In this document: positions 51,329-55,430 of the stretch, one piece after another
Layout: every line of letters starts with the position of its first letter
How positions within the stretch are numbered: the stretch's first letter is position 1
DNA from: Actinobacteria bacterium HGW-Actinobacteria-5
Lineage (GTDB): Bacteria; Actinomycetota; Actinomycetes; Propionibacteriales; Propionibacteriaceae
DNA: 55,430 nucleotides
Direction: 5' to 3'
Assembly: GCA_002843035.1 (NCBI GenBank)
Contig: PHEV01000002.1
Span: 1-55,430, forward strand
The notes under the pieces: model-generated
Databases searched by the model: none
What the model was told of the DNA's origin: nothing
What the model saw: only the letters and a program-made list of their open reading frames with translations
Position numbers and translations under genes: made by a program

Positions 51329-53059
51329 TCACTTGGTGAAGCCGACGTTCTCCCACTTCGGGATCTGCGCCATGCCCATGGCGCCGATGTTGGCCAGCTT
51401 GTCCCGAACGCCGATCAGCATCGGGCGCTGGTACAGCGGCAGGGTGTGGCCGGCCTCCCAGATCGCCTGCGCGGCCTGGTTGCCCAGGTCGGCCCGCTTG
51501 GTGGCATCCATCTCGGTGTCGATCTGCGGGATGAGCTCGTTCACCTTGGGGATGTCGAGCTGGGCGAAGTTCGACTCGTTGGGCTTGAACGAATCACCTG
51601 AACCCGTGCCGCCGTAGATCTGGCCGATGTTGCGCAGCGGGTACGGCGTGCCGATCCAGGAGAAGGCGATGATGTCGAACTCGTGCTTGACCAGCACACC
51701 AGGCCAGTCCTTGTTCGTATCCACCGTCTTCAGCTTCAGGTTCACGCCGATGTCCTTCAGGCTCTTCTGCGCCTGCAGGCCCTCGTTCTCCGACGCCTTC
51801 ACCCCGCCGAGAACGGCGAAGACGACGTCCAGCTCCTTGCCGTCCTTCTCCCGGTAGCCGGTGGCGTCGTTCATCGTCCAGCCGGCCGCGTCCAGTGCCG
51901 CCTTGGCCTTCTCCGGGTTGTAGTCGATGCCGGTGGCCTTGGCCTGGTCGACGTAGCCGGGCTGGTTCGACACATACAGGTTGTTGTTCAGCGGAACCTT
52001 GTCACCAGGCAGACCGGCGAGGTCGGACTGGGCGATGACCGTCCGGTCGATCCCCATCATCAGGGCCTGGCGCACATTCTGGTCGGACAGGATCGGCGAC
52101 TGCGAGTTGAGGGTGAAGTGCCGGAAGTTGGGCCCGGCAGCAACCCGCACCGCGGAGTTCTGCGCACCCTTGGCCTGGGCGTAGCCGTCCGGATCCGCGC
52201 CGATGTCGTAGTAGTCGACCTCCTGGTTGGCGAACGCCGAGGCCAGTGCGTCGGACTGGATGTTCTTCCAGGTCAGCTTGTCCAGCAGCGGCTTGGCGCC
52301 CCACCACTTGTCGTTCGGAACCATGGTCACGGTGCCACTGGTCTTGTCCCAGCTGGTCACCTTGAACGGCCCGGAGAACCACGCGTCCTTGTACTCACCC
52401 CAGCCGTCGTTGAATGCGGCGGGGGTCGCGGCACCAGCGGCGGGCAGCGGCCCACCGGAGATGATCGCGGTCCAGTCGGGGTAGGTCGACTTGAACGTGA
52501 AGACCACCTGCTGCGGGCTGGTACCCGCGGCCACCGAGGTGACCTGGTTCCAGCCGTCAGTCGACGCCGCGGCGAACTTCTTGTTCGAGCCGTTCTGCGC
52601 CTTCCAGGTGGCGATCCAGTCGTCGGCGGTGATCGGGCTCCCGTCGTTCCAGACGGCCTTCGGGTTCAGGTCGAGGGTGACCACCAGCTTGCCGTCGACC
52701 ACCGCATCCTTGGCCGAAGTCAGGTAGTCCGGGTTGAGCACCGGGGTGCCGTCGCCCTTGAAGTCGTAGTAGGCGGGCCGGATCGGTGCCTGCAGGAACA
52801 CCAGTTCCGCATCGTTGCCGGTCACGTTGAACTGGTTCCAGGTGGTGATCTGGCTGCTCATTGAGCCGACAAACTCACCCCCTTGCGCGAGCTGATCGTG
52901 GGGGGTCTCGTTGATGTCCCAGCCGCTGCTCGCGGCGGGCGAACCCGCGACCGTGCCTCCGCTTGTGGCGGATTGGGTGGACGACGGGCCACCACAGGCC
53001 GCCATGGTCACGGCGAGACCAGTAGCGATCAGCGGCATCAGGATTCTTGAAGCCTTCAC
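51329..53059 (-). CDS. ABC transporter substrate-binding lipoprotein, family 5 (oligopeptide type)
   Basis: A 576-residue solute-binding protein with a lipobox MAAC (Cys22) and a Ser/Thr/Gly-rich linker, followed by the SBP_bac_5 fold (AVWNDGSPITADDWIATWKA and VRQALMMGIDR segments). The ligand is probably a peptide. It follows the fused ATPase gene after 227 bases that hold a terminator-like hairpin, so it may have its own promoter. A different locus from the mur-linked system: the two binding proteins share family but little else. Confidence 0.9.
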   Translation of the reverse strand: MKASRILMPLIATGLAVTMAACGGPSSTQSATSGGTVAGSPAASSGWDINETPHDQLAQGGEFVGSMSSQITTWNQFNVTGNDAELVFLQAPIRPAYYDFKGDGTPVLNPDYLTSAKDAVVDGKLVVTLDLNPKAVWNDGSPITADDWIATWKAQNGSNKKFAAASTDGWNQVTSVAAGTSPQQVVFTFKSTYPDWTAIISGGPLPAAGAATPAAFNDGWGEYKDAWFSGPFKVTSWDKTSGTVTMVPNDKWWGAKPLLDKLTWKNIQSDALASAFANQEVDYYDIGADPDGYAQAKGAQNSAVRVAAGPNFRHFTLNSQSPILSDQNVRQALMMGIDRTVIAQSDLAGLPGDKVPLNNNLYVSNQPGYVDQAKATGIDYNPEKAKAALDAAGWTMNDATGYREKDGKELDVVFAVLGGVKASENEGLQAQKSLKDIGVNLKLKTVDTNKDWPGVLVKHEFDIIAFSWIGTPYPLRNIGQIYGGTGSGDSFKPNESNFAQLDIPKVNELIPQIDTEMDATKRADLGNQAAQAIWEAGHTLPLYQRPMLIGVRDKLANIGAMGMAQIPKWENVGFTK

Positions 53060-53246
53060 ATTACCTCCGTGTGATTGACGGCAGGCACGACGCTACGGCG
53101 CCGCACAGCTGCCATTCAGATACCAGCCGACGATACTCGTTGAGCGACTCGCGAGCGCGCCACACGGCGTAACGACCTGTTAACGATCTGTTCCAGTCGT
53201 GGATTTCGGCCACATTTGGGCCCGCTCCCCTGCCCGGCACACTCGA

Positions 53247-53273
53247 CTGCCGACCGGAATCCCCGGTCGGCAG
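53247..53273 (-). terminator. Terminator-like hairpin after the fused ATPase gene
   Basis: CTGCCGACCGG (53247-53257) pairs perfectly with CCGGTCGGCAG (53263-53273) around a 5-base loop, 13 bases beyond the stop of the leftward ATPase gene. Confidence 0.7.
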
Positions 53274-53285
53274 GCAGGCGCGGGC

Positions 53286-55403
53286 TCAGACCGAGGCGGA
53301 GGCCTCCGTCTCGCCGGGCACCGGAGCCGGGAAGTGGCAGGCGAACCGGTGGTCGCCGGACTTCTGAGTGAGCTCCGGCGACACCTCGCGGCAGCGGGCC
53401 TGGTCGGCCTCGCCGAGGGCGGCGTAACGGAAGCAACGGGTGCGGAACTTGCACCCCGAGGGTGGGTCGGCAGGGCTGGGCAGGTCGCCGGACAGGACGA
53501 TTCGGTGCCGGGAGCGCTCCGTCTCGGGGTCAGGGATCGGGATCGCCGACAGCAGCGCCTGCGTGTACGGGTGGACGGGGTTGGAGTACACCTCGTCCAC
53601 GTCGCCGATCTCGACGATCGAGCCGAGGTACATCACGGCCACGCGGTCGGCGATGTGCCGGATCACCGCCAGGTCGTGCGCCACGAACAGGTAGGACAGC
53701 CCGAGCTTGCCCTGCAGGTCCTGCAGCAGGTTGATCACGCCGGCCTGGATGGACACGTCGAGCGCGGAGACCGGCTCGTCCAGCATCATCACCTTCGGCT
53801 CCAGGGAGAGCGCCCGGGCGATCCCGATGCGCTGGCGCTGTCCACCCGAGAAGTGCTGCGGGTACCGGTCGGCGTGGCTCGGCTCAAGCCCGACCAGCCG
53901 GAGCAGGTCAGCGACGCGGGTCTCGATCTCGTTCTTCTTGTAGCCGAACACGCCCATCGGCTCGGCGATGATGTCGAAGATCGGCAGCCGGGGGTCGAGG
54001 GAGGCCATCGGATCCTGGAACACCACCTGCAGGTTGCGCCGCAACTGCTTGCGCTCACGCCGGCTCAGCGTCGAGGTGTCCCGGCCGAGCACGTTCACCG
54101 TGCCGCTGGTCGGCTTGCCGAGGTTCAGGATCTCCAGCAGCGTCGTGGACTTGCCGCAGCCGGACTCCCCGACCAGGCCGAGGGTCTCCCCCTCGCGAAT
54201 GTCGAGGTCGATCCCGTCCACCGCGTGCACCGTACCGATCCGGCGGCGGTAGATCGCGCCCTTCATCAGCGGGTAGTGCCGCTTCAGGCCGTCCAGCTCC
54301 AGCACGACCGGACGCGCCTCGCGCGGCACCTTGGCCAGTTCGGACGCGGTGAGCTCCGGCGCGGGGAACAGGTCGGCGTGGCCCATCCCGACCAGGTCGT
54401 TGAGCCGGTGGCAGGCCGCCAGGTGGTCCATCGAGTCCGTCGGCTCGAGTTCCGGTTCAACCCGCGAGCACTGCTCGATCGCCTTCGGGCAGCGCGGCAC
54501 GAACGGGCACCCCGCAGGGAGGTCCACGACCGAGGGGGGGTTGCCCTCCAGCACCGGGAGCGCACCCTCGCTGGCCTGGTCGAGCCGGGGAACCGTGCCC
54601 AGCAGGCCAATCGTGTACGGCATCCTGGGCGCGTAGAAGATGTCGTCCACCGAGCCCTGCTCGACCGGGCGTCCGGCGTACATGACGACCACCCGCTCGG
54701 CCATGCCAGCGACGATGCCCAGGTCGTGGGTGATCATGATGATCGCGGCGCCGGTCTCCTTCTGGGCGGTCTTCAGCACCTCCAGGACCTGCGCCTGGAT
54801 GGTCACGTCCAGCGCCGTGGTGGGCTCGTCGGCGATGATCACGTCCGGATCGTTCGCGATCGCCATCGCGATCATCACGCGCTGCCGCATGCCGCCGGAG
54901 AACTCGAACGGGAACGACTTCACCCGCACCTTCGGGTTCGGGATGCCGACCAGGTCGAGCAGTTCGATCGCCCGGTCCCACGCCTTCGACCTGCCGATGT
55001 CATAGTGCGCCTGGATCGCCTCGACGATCTGGTCGCCGATCGTGTACACCGGCGTCAGTGCGGACAGCGGATCCTGGAAGACCATGGCCACATCGCGTCC
55101 GCGGATCTTCGACAGCTGCTCGTCGGCGCTACCCAGCAGTTCCTCGCCGTGCAGCTTGATCGAGCCTTCGATCCGGGTGGTCGGCGGGTGCAGGCCCATC
55201 ACCGCCAGCGACGTCACGGACTTGCCGGAGCCGGACTCGCCGACGATCGCCATCGTCTCGCCTGCGGCGAGGTCGAAGCTCAGCCCGCGAACGGCGCGAA
55301 CGGGCCCGGCCTCACTCGGGAACGTGACGTGCAGGTCGCGCACGCTCAGGACGGTGTCGCCGGCCTTGGTGCGGCGGTCCTTCACCTGGGTCTGGATGCT
55401 CAC
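53286..55403 (-). CDS. Oligopeptide ABC transporter, fused DppD-DppF ATPase
   Basis: A 705-residue double ATPase. Domain 1: Walker A GESGSGKS (55-62), FSGGMRQRV and IIADEPTTALD. Domain 2 (from about 365): GESGCGKST, FSGGQRQRIGIARA and MMLDEPVSALD. Each ends in an Opp-type C-terminal tail with a cysteine cluster (CPFVPRCPKAIEQC...C and CKFRTRCF...C...C). The GTG start at 55403 overlaps an incoming frame's stop (GTGA), and GAGGGGG lies 8 bases upstream. Same type as the 548-residue fusion at 7632, but with the tails retained. Confidence 0.92.
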   Translation of the reverse strand: MSIQTQVKDRRTKAGDTVLSVRDLHVTFPSEAGPVRAVRGLSFDLAAGETMAIVGESGSGKSVTSLAVMGLHPPTTRIEGSIKLHGEELLGSADEQLSKIRGRDVAMVFQDPLSALTPVYTIGDQIVEAIQAHYDIGRSKAWDRAIELLDLVGIPNPKVRVKSFPFEFSGGMRQRVMIAMAIANDPDVIIADEPTTALDVTIQAQVLEVLKTAQKETGAAIIMITHDLGIVAGMAERVVVMYAGRPVEQGSVDDIFYAPRMPYTIGLLGTVPRLDQASEGALPVLEGNPPSVVDLPAGCPFVPRCPKAIEQCSRVEPELEPTDSMDHLAACHRLNDLVGMGHADLFPAPELTASELAKVPREARPVVLELDGLKRHYPLMKGAIYRRRIGTVHAVDGIDLDIREGETLGLVGESGCGKSTTLLEILNLGKPTSGTVNVLGRDTSTLSRRERKQLRRNLQVVFQDPMASLDPRLPIFDIIAEPMGVFGYKKNEIETRVADLLRLVGLEPSHADRYPQHFSGGQRQRIGIARALSLEPKVMMLDEPVSALDVSIQAGVINLLQDLQGKLGLSYLFVAHDLAVIRHIADRVAVMYLGSIVEIGDVDEVYSNPVHPYTQALLSAIPIPDPETERSRHRIVLSGDLPSPADPPSGCKFRTRCFRYAALGEADQARCREVSPELTQKSGDHRFACHFPAPVPGETEASASV

Positions 55404-55430
55404 GACAAGGCCCCCTCGGAGCTGGTTCGG
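55400..55430 (-). CDS. C-terminal end of an upstream gene, probably an ABC permease (partial)
   Basis: The last ten codons of a frame ending in a TGA at 55402-55400, overlapping the ATPase GTG by four bases. The residues are not diagnostic. Operon position suggests a DppC-like permease. Confidence 0.35.
   Translation of the reverse strand, partial: RTSSEGALS

Overview
The window is high-GC DNA with frequent GTG starts, AGGAGG-type ribosome binding sites, tightly overlapping operons and lipoprotein signal peptides. Together these point to an actinobacterial chromosome. A Propionibacteriales-like host is my guess and not proven. All functions below come from reading the translated sequence; no database search was run.

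Layout. (1) 1-7521: a sugar-phosphate cluster. It holds a DeoC-family aldolase cut by the left edge, a HAD phosphatase, an operon of transaldolase-like protein, RpiB-like isomerase and split transketolase N and C halves, a GntR/UTRA regulator and a second DeoC-family aldolase. Two kinds of palindromic operator sit on the promoters. (2) 7632-17492: a cell-wall sugar recycling locus. A divergent RpiR regulator faces an operon for an oligopeptide-type ABC importer, MurQ, AnmK, a GNAT and a serine hydrolase. (3) 17508-21298: a MacB-type tripartite export operon. (4) 21636-22874: an MpaB/latex-clearing-type oxygenase.

(5) About 23.3-40.3 kb: an integrated element with defence cargo next to tRNA-Lys. 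It carries McrBC, a PLD-helicase-DUF3427 protein divergent from a PD-(D/E)XK-like protein whose usual lysine is a tyrosine, two convergent NERD proteins (one degenerate), a MobF relaxase remnant without its HUH domain, an excisionase-like HTH protein, the DarTG toxin-antitoxin pair and a tyrosine integrase. The left end could not be placed.

(6) 40453-44702: housekeeping and envelope genes. They include a short membrane-anchored protein that closely resembles an isolated GroEL apical domain, the most unusual protein here. A lipoprotein and secreted-protein pair, a zincin-like protein and an SH3b/LAS peptidase-like exported protein follow. (7) 44861-49452: tRNA-Glu and a beta-glucoside PTS operon (EIIBCA, 6-phospho-beta-glucosidase, BglG-type antiterminator) with a recognisable RAT site in its leader. 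(8) 49494-55430: an MGDG-synthase-like glycosyltransferase, tRNA-Asp, tRNA-Phe and the end of a second oligopeptide ABC transporter operon.
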